From: Ixodes scapularis
Taxonomy: Eukaryota; Arthropoda; Arachnida; Ixodida; Ixodidae
Assembly (NCBI RefSeq): GCF_016920785.2
Contig: NW_024609857.1
Span: forward strand, 131,929,094-131,993,093
Direction of reading: 5' to 3'
DNA length: 64,000 bases
A program made the position numbers and the translations under genes. The notes below the pieces were generated by a model. It worked only from the letters and a program-made list of their open reading frames with translations, did not search any database and was not told the origin of the DNA. Positions 32,426 to 44,806 of this stretch are shown here, one piece after another (position 1 is the first letter of the stretch; each line of letters starts with the position of its first letter).

Positions 32426-33560
32426 TGGATCGCGGATCGGGAACCCGTCGCTGGCATCACCGGCGCCATTGCTTGACAACAGGCAATACACGCAAGTCAA
32501 AGAAATACGCAAAAGTAGGAGGCTCGTACGCGGTGCTCGAGTGTATTTTATGATGTGCTGCAATCATTATATAGGGTTCTTGGACATCAAATAGACATTA
32601 GTAAAGCGTTCGAACGTCGATTAAAAAAATGGTCTGAAGCACCACCGAGTCTACCGACGTCTTTTGCTTCGGGTGCTGAATAAATGACACGTTCAGCGAC
32701 TGAACGGCACGCTACGAGTTCTAGTTTGTCACGGAAGCCCTCACAGCAGTTCAACGAAAAAGCTTTCAACAGAAGTACTTTGTACAAGCGGTTAAAACGA
32801 TGGGAATGTCCCCAGTAAAGGCCTTCTAACTTATCGTTTGCTAAGTTCTGAGGATTTCGAGATATGACTTATGGCGCACCGTGCATTCACGAGGGAGCCT
32901 ATCAAACCATTCTGCCAGTTTGGCCACGAGGCAGCTACGTAGCTGCCTCGCCTCAGACACGATCACATGGTCGTGTCGCCGCGGGGTCGATCGGGATCTC
33001 GAATTCGGCTCCCGACGTGCCGCTTCTTCTTCTAGCCACTGGATGGCTCTGCAGGCGCCCCGTGGCGGGCGAGGAGAAACCACCTCGCCCATCGATCGAG
33101 ATATGCTCGGGGGCCAGGGGGCGAGAGGCCTCTTAGAACTCCGGACGAGACCGAGACGCAGGCAAGCGGGTGGCGACCGGATCTTGGGTAATCGCGGGAC
33201 ACGAGTCCCGGGGGCCTTCTTTGTGTTTAGCTTTGGGCTTAACGTGCGTTTGTAAGTATTTGTGTAATGTCGCGTGTATTTGTAGTTTAGATTGAGTGTT
33301 TTGCAGCGTTGTGTTTTATTGTATACAATAAACGGAGAGCGGAATCCCGCTCCCGTGAAAGAACCAGACTGGACTCGGGTTGTTGACGGACCATGTGGGA
33401 AGCGGCGGTACGCGATTTCCTACAGACTCCACAATAACTCTCGGTAACCCTTGTCGCATTAAACACATCACACTTAACGCCCAACAAAGTCGACCACGAC
33501 CCTCAACCACACAACATTTATATTTAAAAGATTGGCATTCTAACGTCTTAATATTCTTGC
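32426..33560. other. Non-coding; 22-bp perfect palindrome and possible LTR-like 3' end
   Basis: The 22-bp perfect palindrome at 32928-32949 is centred on GCAGCTACGTAGCTGC. A GC-rich block (32900-33200) is followed by ATACAATAAACGG (about 33325), a poly(A)-signal-like word, and repeated TTGTGTAATGT-type words. This resembles the end of an LTR or transcript, but no matching second copy or gene is seen. Confidence 0.35.
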
Positions 33561-34330
33561 CCACAATATTAACTGGGTGATTTCAGATAAGACCGACCAA
33601 AGGGTGGCTGCTCGACATTTTTAAATCAACTGATGTTTTATATGCCACTGTCTATTGTCTGGTATAAACGAACTCGCACCTAGTCTTGACCAGAAAACAA
33701 AAATGGGGACAGGAAAAATTGTAAGGCATGAAGAGGTGGACAGTTGCGTTCACGCGCACTGATGGAGGGGGCATTTTTGAAAGTGAATAACTAAAACGAT
33801 AAAATAAGGAGAATTCTAATACTCTTCCGAAACAAACTATTGGTACAGTTTGCTTGTAATATATAGTAATATTATTTATTTCAATTATATTTAGTTTTCT
33901 AAAAATTGCCAAACATGCCTGCTCGAACGGCAAAACGCAAAATTTGGAGACCTGCATCTCATGAAATACTTTAATCACCATCATATACTTTTCAGATAGT
34001 ATCCTACTTATATATGGCTATTATTTAAAATATATATTAGGTACCTGAGTTATACGATAGCCGTGATATATTTAGGCAAACATTGGAAAAAAATCAAACA
34101 ACAAAAATTCTTATGCGAATAAAGAAAAATACACCACCTTCGATTTTTTTTTTAAATTTGTGTACCCTGTCATGATCTATTTTGACATTCATTTCTATGA
34201 AATCATGTTGCATTATTTTATTGCGAGAGAATATGTAACTCCCCAAAGTAGGGTCCTTTTTTAATGTCAACGTTTCGCAGTGTTCTCTACGAGAAGTGAC
34301 TCTGGAGTTCCAGTTTCAGGAAACTGACAC
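33561..34330 (-). repeat. Dispersed repeat, inverted partner of 49840-50640
   Basis: Its reverse complement matches the segment at about 49840-50640, sharing GACCCTACTTTGGGGAGTT, CATGACAGGGTAC-like and TGTCCACCTCTTCA words in order. It is AT-rich, without a coding frame. Confidence 0.75.
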
Positions 34331-36349
34331 ACATCTTTCATATATCTTTATTCTGATAAGGTCACTGACAACTAGAGCAATCGGTCACACAGTAAAATTG
34401 AGGAGAAACTATATACAGTATTCACATACAGCATATGAAAAGGTATCATATTAGCTAGCCTAGTGATTCGAGAAAAGATGATGCAGTGTGAAGTTTTACT
34501 TTCCGGTATATTTTATATTTAGAAGAAAAGAAAACAGCAATTTACTTCCACACGTAAAAATAAAGATAGAAAACTGTACTAAAATTGTTTAGATTAGCTA
34601 TGTACTTCCGGGGACAAATAATTTTAGGTGAGGGGTGCCACCGCGCCGGACTTTAATAGCTTCGATACTCTCGGTGTACGCATGGATCGTGGCAAGCCGA
34701 GATATTTTGTCCTGCTCGAGGATAACGTTTCGTGATTCTCATATGGTGACCAGATAAAGATTATCAGCTATCACAAAGTGAGACGGTAGTTTAAATACCC
34801 CGCGAAGAAAGCGGATGAGTAAGATGTCCCGGCATTCAAAATGAGCAGTCCTTGGGGAATCAAATTCGGCACTTTACGCTAAGGCTTTCCTCGATGTACC
34901 CATTTAATTAAGTTTCTTCTAAGCATATCCGACTGTCTGCTCTACATATATGTCACAGGTCCCTTCTGTTGATGACTTGCACAGCCGCCACGCGTGCTAA
35001 GACTGAATTCCAGAAAAGACGCGCACCGTTAGCCACTCTTTTTTTGTTGACGATACCGAACAACCTCATTTCCGTCCAGATACACAAGATGCACCCAGTT
35101 TCTCGGATAGAATTTCCACCATTGTCCTGGCCGTTTGAATTGCGTTTATTGAACGTTCTCTCAGGTTGTTCAGCGTGGCCTGCACTCTCAACAAATGGGT
35201 AGTCGTAGGGTACTACATTTGGGGTAGTCAGAAGCCGTCACAGATATCGCTAGCCCCCCCCCCCCCCCCCCCTCCCTTAGTTATACTAACGACCTCATGC
35301 GTAGTCACACGGCACGCAATCAACAGGTAGTCACAGTGACCACCCCCAAAAGCAACATGGCGGGTGGCAAGCGACAGTGGAGCAATACGACTAAGGCCTA
35401 GCGAGCTGGACTGCTTTTTGCTAAAAGTACGATTCTCAAGTGAGTACGCCCGTTTTCTGCCTTCCGTGCGCACTAAAGCACTCCAAAACGCGCCTCAAAG
35501 CACCTGCACCGCACAATTACGAGTAGGGGCGACGACGGGAGGGGGGGCATTCGAGGGGGTTTGTCCGCGACTGCTTTCGCGCAGCCGGCTGCATTTACTT
35601 CGCGGCCAGAAAACATTAAAAGAAGATTACGACAAGTGGAATGATGTATTTATTGAACAGAGCATCTGCTTGCTGTACTTACCGCAAGTGATCCGGCGTT
35701 TTCGGTTGACAGCGGCGAGGCGAAGCATCACCGATTCAAGCGGCGTCTGTTCCGATCGTTCAACGCTCCTGCTCACCTGTCAGCATTCGTTATCCAGTTT
35801 CAAGTACCTGGTAATCCTCACCGCGTCTGTGCAAGACACCATAGGATTTTATACATGATCGCGTTCACAAACAGCACAAGGTACAAGTTGAGATGTTGAC
35901 TCTCTAAATTTCTACACACACGACTAGTCGACACCACCAGCTTATATACTGCTGTATTTTCTGTGACCGATTAGGATGGCGACCACTGTAATATTATGCA
36001 TAAATACTAAAAGACTATGCAAGATTTACCCGTATATAATATTTTCCTCGACTGCACTTATGAAAGCGCTAGTATCTCTCATGTAATCCATTGCAAAAGT
36101 GAACTGCAGGTTATAAATAAATTTGAATAGTCGCTACACGTCACATTTTGATCAGTTTCGTTTTCTCGCTAGCCTACACTTCTAGTATACAAAAGACTGT
36201 TTAATTAATTGTATTAATTATCGAAACCAATTTTTGCAATCATATCTTTGTGAACACGCTGATGCATTTTCTTTTCTCTTTTTACATATCCGATTGACTT
36301 CAGCGGCGGTTGAGTACACGTTGAGGGCACTGAGCACGCGCAGGTGATT
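34331..36349. other. Non-coding; C20-type tract
   Basis: About 2 kb with no recognisable gene. A long C tract lies at about 35254-35272. Frames through 35364-35858 are unlike known proteins. Confidence 0.4.
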
Positions 36350-36618
36350 CTATACTTCGTTTCAGCTTCGGTCCGAGCGTGGTCGATGTTATGAGCCGAA
36401 GGGCCAATCAAACAGCGCAAAAAGCGCAGCGTCATGGCGTGCTCTCTGTGCCTGATAGGACTAGCCGGCGGAGAAGCACGCACATAGACACGGCGAATAT
36501 CGGCGGGTCCTATCAACTGCAGAGTGCAGGCCATGACGTTGTGCCTGTTTCGCTGTTTGATTGGCCCTTCGGCTCATAACATCGGCCGCGCTCGGACCGA
36601 AGCTAAAACAAAGTATAG
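36350..36618. mobile_element. Hairpin MITE with about 87-bp inverted arms
   Basis: The left arm (36350-36436) and right arm (36532-36618) are inverted near-copies sharing AGCTTCGGTCCGAGCG and GATGTTATGAGCCGAAGGGC. Only about 95 bp lie between, so most of the element folds on itself. There is no obvious target duplication and no coding capacity. Confidence 0.75.
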
Positions 36619-37754
36619 CCAAGCCCGTCCGCCGGTCCCCCCCGAAGCGTTGCTTAAGTTTTTTTCTTTTCGCCTCAATTGTTTATGCTCAAGCGCGTGT
36701 CTTTAAATTATGCGTTCTATGCGCTCGCGCTCGCGCCAAGAAGACAGTGCAGAATTGCCGCTTTCGGGCCCGTGCCTTCACTTGCAATGAACGCGAAAGA
36801 CGTATGCTAAATTATCTAAGCATCAAAGAACGCCGAGAACATAATTCTCTGCGCTTCACCTGCTGGCGTCTGCGGCAGTAATTTTTCTAAAAAATGTCTA
36901 AAACAAATAGCACTTGTATGTTTGCCAACGCCTTATTTTAGGAAATTTACCTGGAATCCTTTATATAGGTAAAAGGAACGCGTGCCGGAAGGCCTGAAAT
37001 CCTGTCCCCTTCAACGTACTAAACCTGGGATGATACACACTTGTTTGGAGCATTTTTTATGGAGTATGCTCGATGAAATGTGCCAAATGAGCCAGTGAAG
37101 GCGAATCACATATCCCGAGACATAGAAATACTGAAATACACGGACATGATCCCAGATATTTGTGTACGTTCGTCCTGTCCGGCCCCAGTGGTGGTGTTCA
37201 ATGCTTCATACCTCACTGCACTTGAAAGCAAAAAAAAAAAAAAATGAATATGACAGGCGTGCAAGTCCTCCGGAACCGAGGAGGCCATTTGCAACTAATC
37301 TGAATGCAGAACTGACCGATTACACCATTAATGAGAGCACGCTCTTTACTGAACCTCACAATAAAAGACGACAAGAGTATCTCGTCCGGCGAACATTAAA
37401 GTCAACTCATGCCTGTGCGTAGCTTCCAGTGCTTTTCTAGAGATTTGGTTAAATTCCTCGAGCACGACGCCAGCTGCCAGCTGTTTACTGCTTGCTGTAC
37501 ATGGTAAAACCCGCGACGGAACCAAAACGGACAACCGCGATACTTGTTATCTGCCTCGGGTTTTAGTAGGTGCCTACCAAGGTTGCCTGTACTCTTTGGC
37601 AATGTTTGTTTTCTGCCAGTTTAGGAGAACTGAGCCACACGCCTATTTCGACCGGTTCAAATTTGAATAAATGGTAACCAACGCACAAAGAAAACAAGTT
37701 TCATGTACTTTTTGAGATTTTTGAAGTGACTTTTACTATTGAACGACTGCACCC
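36619..37754. other. No gene recognised
   Basis: A poly(A) run lies at about 37231-37244. No supported coding or RNA feature is present. Confidence 0.4.
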
Positions 37755-38109
37755 AGGTGGCAAGGAGTTCTGGGCCCAAACTTGGCTTGCGTCTGGGAGT
37801 TTAGGGCATTGAAAAGCCCGAAGAAGCCAAAGTAGAGCCAAACCCGACCTCCCTTGGCAACAGTCTGGGTATTTTGGCCCTAATTCGCCAAACAAATGCC
37901 AAACTTAGGCTTCACTGCCTGGTAGTTCGGCTGTCATCTGGCATCATTGGGCCTAAATCGCCTAACAAATGCAAGATTTAGGATTACTGCCCGGTAGTTC
38001 GGTAGATCTTTCGCATTTTTGGACCAAAATCACCAAACTAATGCCAAAGTTAGGCTTAACTTTTTGACAGTTCGGCTGTCATCTGGCACATTCGGGCCAA
38101 AATCGCCAC
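37755..38109. repeat. 73-bp minisatellite, left part
   Basis: Units of about 73 bp contain GTTCGGCTGTCATCTGGCA and GCCAAAGTTAGGCTT. The BEL/Pao element interrupts it at 38110. The array resumes at 43919. Confidence 0.85.
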
Positions 38110-38310
38110 TGTTGAAAAACTAACAATGAACACCACTGACATGAGACATTTAACCTGGAGCTAAAAGAAGACGAGGGGGATGGGAATCGCGAGCGCGAGC
38201 GAACGAGCAGTCGGATAAACCGTTTAACACAAGCCGGTTGTGCTGTTATTCTTTCTCGACCTCAATGTCCTCAACGAGTACCTAGCGAAGGAGCGCCTCA
38301 AAGCGCAACA
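38110..38310 (+). repeat. BEL/Pao 5' LTR (201 bp)
   Basis: It begins TGTTGAAAAAC and ends GCGCAACA. As the 5' LTR it would hold the promoter driving the element RNA. Confidence 0.95.
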
Positions 38311-38316
38311 ATTATT

Positions 38317-38334
38317 TGGTGCCGAAACCCGGGA
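38317..38334 (+). promoter_or_regulatory. Primer-binding site of BEL/Pao element
   Basis: TGGTGCCGAAACCCGGGA starts 6 nt after the LTR and with TGG, as expected for pairing with a tRNA CCA end. I do not assign the tRNA. Confidence 0.75.
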
Positions 38335-38360
38335 CTTGGACTTGAGGAATCAACCTGAAA

Positions 38361-41300
38361 ATGGATCGGCTCAAGACCAAGCGTAAGGTCCGACGCAGTC
38401 AGAGTACGAAGATAATCAACGAGATAACGACCATGCTCCAGTCCGTTGCCGTCAATGCCTCTTCTCTCGAGAACCTGAGAGACAGACTGGTAACCAGCAA
38501 CGAGGAACTCCGTAAAGTCAACGAGGAGATCGAACCACACATCAGCGATAGTGACCTGGAGACAGACTACATCACTGTCGCAGAATATGAAGACGAAGTG
38601 GCTAGGACCCTCAGCGAACTGCGCAACAAGATCGCGCGGTTGCAGGCAACGCCAACCACATCCGCTACGGGAGCCGACGGCGACAGGGGCCACCCATCCC
38701 CAGCTACGGGAGTGAAGCTCCCCAAACTGCAACTTCTACACTATCAAGGGGAGCTCACGCAGTGGCAACCGTTCTGGGAGCAATTCGACGCCTCAATAAA
38801 TCGGAACACCAAGCTCTCTGATGGAGAAAAATTCCAGTACCTGCGGTCGCTTCTGAATGGGCCTGCCGCCAGTGCCGTTTCCGGGCTGCAGGCTACGGGA
38901 GCGTGCTACAGAGATGCAATAGAGATACTTACTGAACGCTTTGGCGACAAGCAAAACATTCAGCGGGAATATCTGGAATGGCTTCGAAACCTTCCAATGG
39001 TAAAGTCAGTGCGTGATGCCCAAGGACTGTGCAATCTGTACAATCACGTCCAGACAAGCATTCGCGGTTTGCGCTCCTTGGATGTTTCAAGCGCGATGTA
39101 CGCCACAATTATGGTGGACATACTCCTGTCCAGTATTCCAACTGACATCGTTGTGGATTACCCTCGACACAAAAGCTACGGAACACCACTTGTAGTTTCC
39201 GCCGGCAGAGAGGAGGGGGCCAGCACGTCTGGCGATGGAGCAGTCAACGTCGCTGCATCGACAACGTATGCCGGTGAGGAGCTGGCGAATTTTTTGCGGT
39301 TTCTTCGCGTGGAAATTGAGAGCAGAGAACGATCAGCACCGCTCGAGAAAAGACCAGCAAGCGTGCCGAGGATAGCTCCTAAACCGATACAAACTGTTTA
39401 TCCACCATCAACGTTCGCGTTACAAACGAGCGGGACAGACGACTACTGCTTTTCTTGCAACCAGCAGAGTCACAGTACCGGCGCCTGTACTGCTGACATC
39501 GCACTTGATGAAAAGAAAGGAAGATTAGCGCAAGACATGAGATGTTTTCGCTGCACCAAACGAGGGCATCGGTCCGAAGACTGCCGCAGCCAAGCGAGAT
39601 GTTCTGGATGCAGGGGACGACATGTCTCGTCAATGTGCAATCCTGTTTGGCAGACAACAAGACCAGTTCCGGAAGAGACCGCCAATATACTCACCACCAG
39701 TAATACGACACCTCACCGAGCATCGAGCGTTCTACTGCAAACTTTCAGGAGCTGGGCCGTGAGTGATGAGAGCTGCGCATATATCCGCGGTATTATCGAC
39801 GCTGGAAGCCAGAAGACGTTCATCAGAGAAGACTTGGCAAGGAAACTTAACTTGAAAATTATAGGCCAACGAAGCATGAAGCTTAACACCTTTGCCAACA
39901 GCGGCTCGGACGTGATAAAACAAAACTTCACACTGGTCAGACTACGACTTCGAGGCCAGTATGCGATGACGGAGTATGTTTTAGAAGCCGCTGTCGTCCC
40001 ATTTATCTGCCAAGATCTCATCGAAACACCCGTCGAACACTCGTTCCTTAAATCAATCACGGGGTCCATCGCTGACGAGTTGATGTTTCCCTCCGTTCAA
40101 GCAGAGGAAGGCATAAGCCTGCTCATCGGCGCTGACCAAATGTGGAGATTGTTGACTGGCGAAACACGCCGCTCATCATGCATCCCCGGCCTGGTGGCCA
40201 TTTCAACTAGCCTAGGATGGACCTTTCAGGGTCCAACAGGCACCGTGAGAGTCTTGTCGAATACTACCGCGAACTTGATGGTATGCGTGTTAGGAGTGGC
40301 ATTGACCGCCGAAGACGACGGGGCAGCGTTAAGAAACTTCTGGGAGTTGGAGGCCATTGGAATCATGGATGAACCGACCAGTACGAAAGAGCAAGATAGT
40401 ACGGTACTCGAACAATTCACAGAGAAAATAAGTTGGAAGAATGGCCGCTACGAAGTCGCTCTACCCTGGAAGGAGACAGCAACAACACTTGGAAATAATT
40501 ACATCACTGCCGGGTCTAGACTCCGCAGCCTGATCCAACGTCTCAAGCACGATGGCTCCATCGCACTATATGACAAAGCGATACGCAATTACTTTGAGGA
40601 CGGACACGCGGAAGAGGTGAACGAAAAGTCCCCATGTGATGGACGCGTTTATTATATGCCTCATCGAGCGGTGATTCGGGCCAACTCGGAATCGACAAGA
40701 ATTCGAGTGGTGTTCGACGCTTCATCACACGCGCCAAACACCGGATCTCTCAGCGACCATCTTGAGAAAGGGCCTACCATCAACACAGAACTTTTGCCGG
40801 TGCTGCTCCGATTTCGTATGCAAAAGGTGGCTCTCACAGCTGACATCCAAAAGGCCTTCTTGCAGATAGAAATTGCAGAGTATGACAGAGATGCTCTCCG
40901 GTTTCTTTGGTTTGAGAAGACACCCAGACCAGGCGAGCCGCTGCCCGATATCAAAGAGTGGCGCATGACGCGAGTTCCTTTTGGAACAACTGCCAGTCCA
41001 TTCCTACTTGGAGCGACAATTCGTCATCACTTAAAGAACGTGAGTGATTCGAACAAAGACATCGCGGCTCTTTTGCTGGACTCATTTTACGTGGACGACC
41101 TACTCATTGGAGCTGCAAGCACCGAAGAAGCCCGAAGACTCGCTTACAGAGCACAGACATTGCTCAGAGAGGCCGGCATGGAACTTCGCAAATGGAATAC
41201 CAATTCCAGCCAACTGCAGAACCTATTCAATCAAAAGGACGGGAACGTCGATAATTCACCTCACATCACGTCAATCAAGTCCCACGAAGTCACAAAGGTA

Positions 41301-43676
41301 CTGGGACTGGTGTGGGACAAAACCACAGATTCCTTCAGGTTCTCTAGTGACCATCTCTTGGAGATTCTCTCGACAAACATGACTACAAAACGCTTCGTCC
41401 TGAAAGCCTCTGCTAGGATCTTCGATCCCCTAGGGTTCCTCTCACCTTATGTCATACGAGTAAAGATTTCGTTTCAACGTATATGGCAACATGGTCTGGG
41501 ATGGGATGAAGAACTACCAGAAGCACTACGGCAAGAGTGGACAACGTGGTGCGCCGAGTTAAAGGACTTGCCACGCATCATGGCTCCGAGACACTCACAC
41601 AATGCGGATGGTGAGAGCAAGCTGGAGCTTCACGTTTTCACAGACGCCAGCCCTCAGGCTTATGGTGCCTGTGCCTATCTTCGCGCCGTGAACAGAAAAG
41701 AAAATGTCAGCGTCACTCTGGTGTTTGCCAAGTCCAGAGTTGCCCCGCTTAAGACGCTGACCCTCCCACGACTAGAAGTGATGGGAGCCCTCTTGGGGGC
41801 ACGCATGGCTAAATATCTGTGTACTGTTTTGTTTGGTGTCGTAGTTACGCTATGGTACTGGACAGATTCTATGATAACCCTCGGTTGGATTAAAGGATCA
41901 GCAACTGCATGGAAACCTTTCGTCGGTAACCGAGTGACAGAAATACAAGCACTAAGCGATCCCTCTAATTGGCACCACTGCCCGGGCAGCGCGAACCCAG
42001 CAGACGCCCTAACTAGAAGGAAGACGGTAATGCAGCTAAGTGCGTATCAGTTATGGTGGTCTGGGCCTGAGTGGCTTTCCCGAGAAGAAGGAAACTGGCC
42101 AATTGGCAGTACCTCAGAAGATGAAAACCTCAACGGAATTGATAGGGAGAGACGACAGCAGGTCGGGGAAATACTGCTGACCACTGTGAGTGCACCAACC
42201 GCACTCTTGACATTGGAGAATTTCAGCAGCTATACCAACATGCTGCGTGTCACAGCGTGGATAAAACGATTTGTTCAAGGTGGTCGTCGACAGAACAAGT
42301 CAGCTGAACTGCCCCTAACGGCAGATGATATTAGAGATGCAGAAGCTTTCTGGATCAAGAATGTTCAACGAGAATGCTTCGGCAGAGAGATCCAGGAGCT
42401 GGTTCAAGGCAAATGTATCTCAAAAGGATCGAGAATAACCGATCTGCAGCCCTTTCTTGACGACACAGGAACCTTGCGTATTCGAGGCAGACTTCACCAA
42501 GCCACAGCCTCGGAGGAGGTGAGACATCCTACTCTTCTGTTAGGAGATCACCCTTTCACCAAGTTGCTTGTCATGAATGCTCACCTCAGAGTATTACATG
42601 GAGGCTTGCAGGCCACTTTGACAGAAATTCGTGACAGATTTTGGCTCTTAAGTTCACGACGAGCCGTGAAGAAGATCATCGCGGAATGTCGCATTTGTCG
42701 ACGATTCCAAGCAAAACCGGCCACAGCCCCCGTAGCTCCGCTACCGCGGGACAGAGTGGAAGAGAGTCAACCCTTTCAAGTCGTCGGAATCGACTTCGCG
42801 GGGCCACTGTTGGTCAACTCAGCAGGGCAGTGCGTTAAGGCCTACGTTGCCTTATTCACTTGCGCGACCACTCGGGCACTACACCTCCAGCTGGTATCCA
42901 CCGCGGCCACGGCGCCATTTCTTTTGGCCCTGCGACGCTTCGTGTCACGAAGAGGTCTCCCAAGCACCATTTATAGCGACAATGCGCTGACATTCAAGAG
43001 AGCAGCGAGGGACCTGCCGGCCTTCTGGGAGGCTATTCGCAGTGCAGAATCTCAAGACTTCTGCAGTGTTAACCAAGTCACCTAGAAGTTCATTGTAGAA
43101 CGGGCAGCCTGGTGGGGAGGCTGGTGGGAAAGGATGGAGAGGTCAGTGAAAACGTGCCTCCGGAGAATTCTTGGACGGCAGAGCTTGTCGTTTGAAGAAC
43201 TAACGACTGTACTAACTGACATCGAGGCAGCGCTGAACTCTTGGCCACTCACCTACCTTCATGCCGATAATAGTGAACCAGCGGTCTTGACCCCCGCTCA
43301 CCTACTCATAGGAAGGCGATTGATAACTCTTCCAGAGGCGGAGCCAACCCACGCGTCATCGAGAGATTCACTAACACGCCGGTGGAAATATAGGCAAAGG
43401 CTCATGAACAACTTCTGGGTACGTTGGAAGAGAGGATACCTACTAGAGCTTCGTTCGGCCCACCTTGCACCACCGCTCAGCAGCCGTGCACCGAACGTTG
43501 GTGATGTAGTACTGTTGCATGACCGTATCACCCCAAGGCATCTTTGGACCTTGGTACGAGTCGTTGAAGTTTTTCCAGGAAGAGATGGAAATGTAAGGGC
43601 GTGTGCTGTTAAGCTGCCGTCTGGTTGTGTAATCCGACAGCCAGTGCAGCTGCTCTACCCTTTGGAAACTTTGTAA
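38361..43676 (+). pseudogene. BEL/Pao gag-pol polyprotein with one in-frame stop
   Basis: The frame runs 1,574 codons to a TAG at 43083-43085, then stays open in the same frame to 43676. Gag has a DUF1759-type region (about residues 119-200, LPKLQLLHYQGE). Zinc knuckles follow near residue 358: two CX2CX4HX4C and one shorter CX2CX3HX4C. The protease motif is IIDAGS (about residue 478). The RT reads TADIQKAFLQIEIAE and the catalytic YVDD (about residue 909, nt 41088). RNase H is VFTDASPQAYGACAYL with WYWTDSMITLGWIKG. The integrase has an H2C2 region (about residue 1386) and core aspartates at GIDFAGP and YSDNALTF. The stop falls after these and before the last conserved glutamate region and the C-terminal tail (DVVLLHD, QPVQLLYPLE). 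Such proteins copy and integrate the element. This copy is probably unable to make full integrase. Confidence 0.95.
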
Positions 43677-43703
43677 ATCTTATCCCCAATTTCCTCACTT
43701 CGT

Positions 43704-43717
43704 GAGCGGGGGGAGGA
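43704..43717 (+). promoter_or_regulatory. Polypurine tract of BEL/Pao element
   Basis: GAGCGGGGGGAGGA abuts the 3' LTR, the position used to prime plus-strand DNA synthesis. Confidence 0.85.
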
Positions 43718-43918
43718 TGTTGAAAAACTAACAATGAACACCACTGACATGAGACATTTAACCTGGAGCTAAAAGAAGACGAGGGGGTTGGGATTCGCGA
43801 GCGCGAGCGAACGAGCAGTCGGATAAACCCTTTAGTACAAGCCGGTTGTGCTGTTATTCTTTCTCGACCTCAATGTCCTCAACGAGTACCTAGCGAAAAA
43901 GCGCCTCAAAGCGCAACA
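43718..43918 (+). repeat. BEL/Pao 3' LTR (201 bp)
   Basis: It is the same length as the 5' LTR, with 7 substitutions, including a CGTTTAAC to CCTTTAGT cluster and GG to AA near the end. Confidence 0.95.
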
Positions 43919-44255
43919 GCCACAGATATGCCAGAGTTAGGCTTACTACCTCGTAGTTCGGTTGACATCTGGCATCTCTAGGCCCAAGTCGCCAAACGAA
44001 TGCCCAAGTTAGGCTTCGGTTCCCGATAGTTCGGCTGTCATCTGGCAGCTACGGGCTAAAGTCGCTAAACAAGTGCCAAAGTTAGGCTTCGCTTCCCGAT
44101 AGTTTGGCTCTCATCTTGCAGCTACGGTCCAAAGTCGCCAAACAAGTGCCAAAGTTAGGCTTCGCTTCCCCATAGTTCGGCTGTCATCTGGCAGCTACGG
44201 GCTAAAGTTGTCAAACAAGTGCCAGAACTAGGCTTACTGCCTTGGAGTTCGGCTG
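43919..44255. repeat. 73-bp minisatellite, right part
   Basis: It resumes the array seen at 37755-38109, with GTTCGGCTGTCATCTGGCA words at about 73-bp spacing. It begins with the duplicated GCCAC. Confidence 0.85.
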
Positions 44256-44492
44256 ATGAGGTATTTGTTGTACGCGGGTGGTCTTCATCTTAATTAAATA
44301 GAAATCAAGTTTCATTCGGCTGGCAACTTTATCTTATTTTGGGTGTCTCTTGATTTCTCCAGTCCAAAGGTTGGCTGAATGTTTTGACGCGGCTGGACCA
44401 GGCTTTGCAAACGCAAATTGTGCCGGATGTTGTACTCGCGCGTAGGTGCACACGCCAATATCGGGACGCGCCACGAGACTGGTTCGACATTA

Positions 44493-44803
44493 AAGCGCAT
44501 TCACACCGGCGATGCGATCTAGTCGCGCGATAACTTTCATCGCATAAGCGACCATCGCGGGCAAAAAGCGACTGGATTTGAGCAGTAGCTTGCTGACCAG
44601 ACTTTTTCCGATGCCATCTAGTCGCGGAGAGGCTGAGCCAATCAACGGCGTTCGGAGCGAGAGTTTTTGAGAAGCGACTCGCCAACGAAGGCATTGGACT
44701 CGCTCATCGCGCACGCCAGATTGACCAACTAATTACTTTTTTTTTTTGCGATGCGATTTAGTCGGATCGCGCGACTCCTTACATTCCCGGTGTGAATCCG
44801 CCT
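44493..44803. mobile_element. PIF/Harbinger-type MITE (311 bp) with TTA duplication
   Basis: The 17-bp TIRs AAGCGCATTCACACCGG and AGGCGGATTCACACCGG match at 15 of 17 positions. TTA flanks each end (44490-44492 and 44804-44806), as in PIF/Harbinger. Three internal versions of GCGATGCGATCTAGTCGCG lie near 44509, 44609 and 44749, the style of transposase-binding subterminal repeats. No ORF is present. Confidence 0.75.
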
Positions 44804-44806
44804 TTA

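Larger units (their letters stand above)
38110..43918 (+). mobile_element. BEL/Pao LTR retrotransposon, nearly intact
   Basis: The 5.8-kb element has 201-bp LTRs (38110-38310 and 43718-43918), a primer-binding site, one long gag-pol frame and a polypurine tract. The 5-bp target duplication GCCAC is perfect (38105-38109 and 43919-43923). The LTRs differ at 7 of 201 sites by my count, about 96.5% identity, so the insertion is fairly recent. It lies in a minisatellite. Confidence 0.95.
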
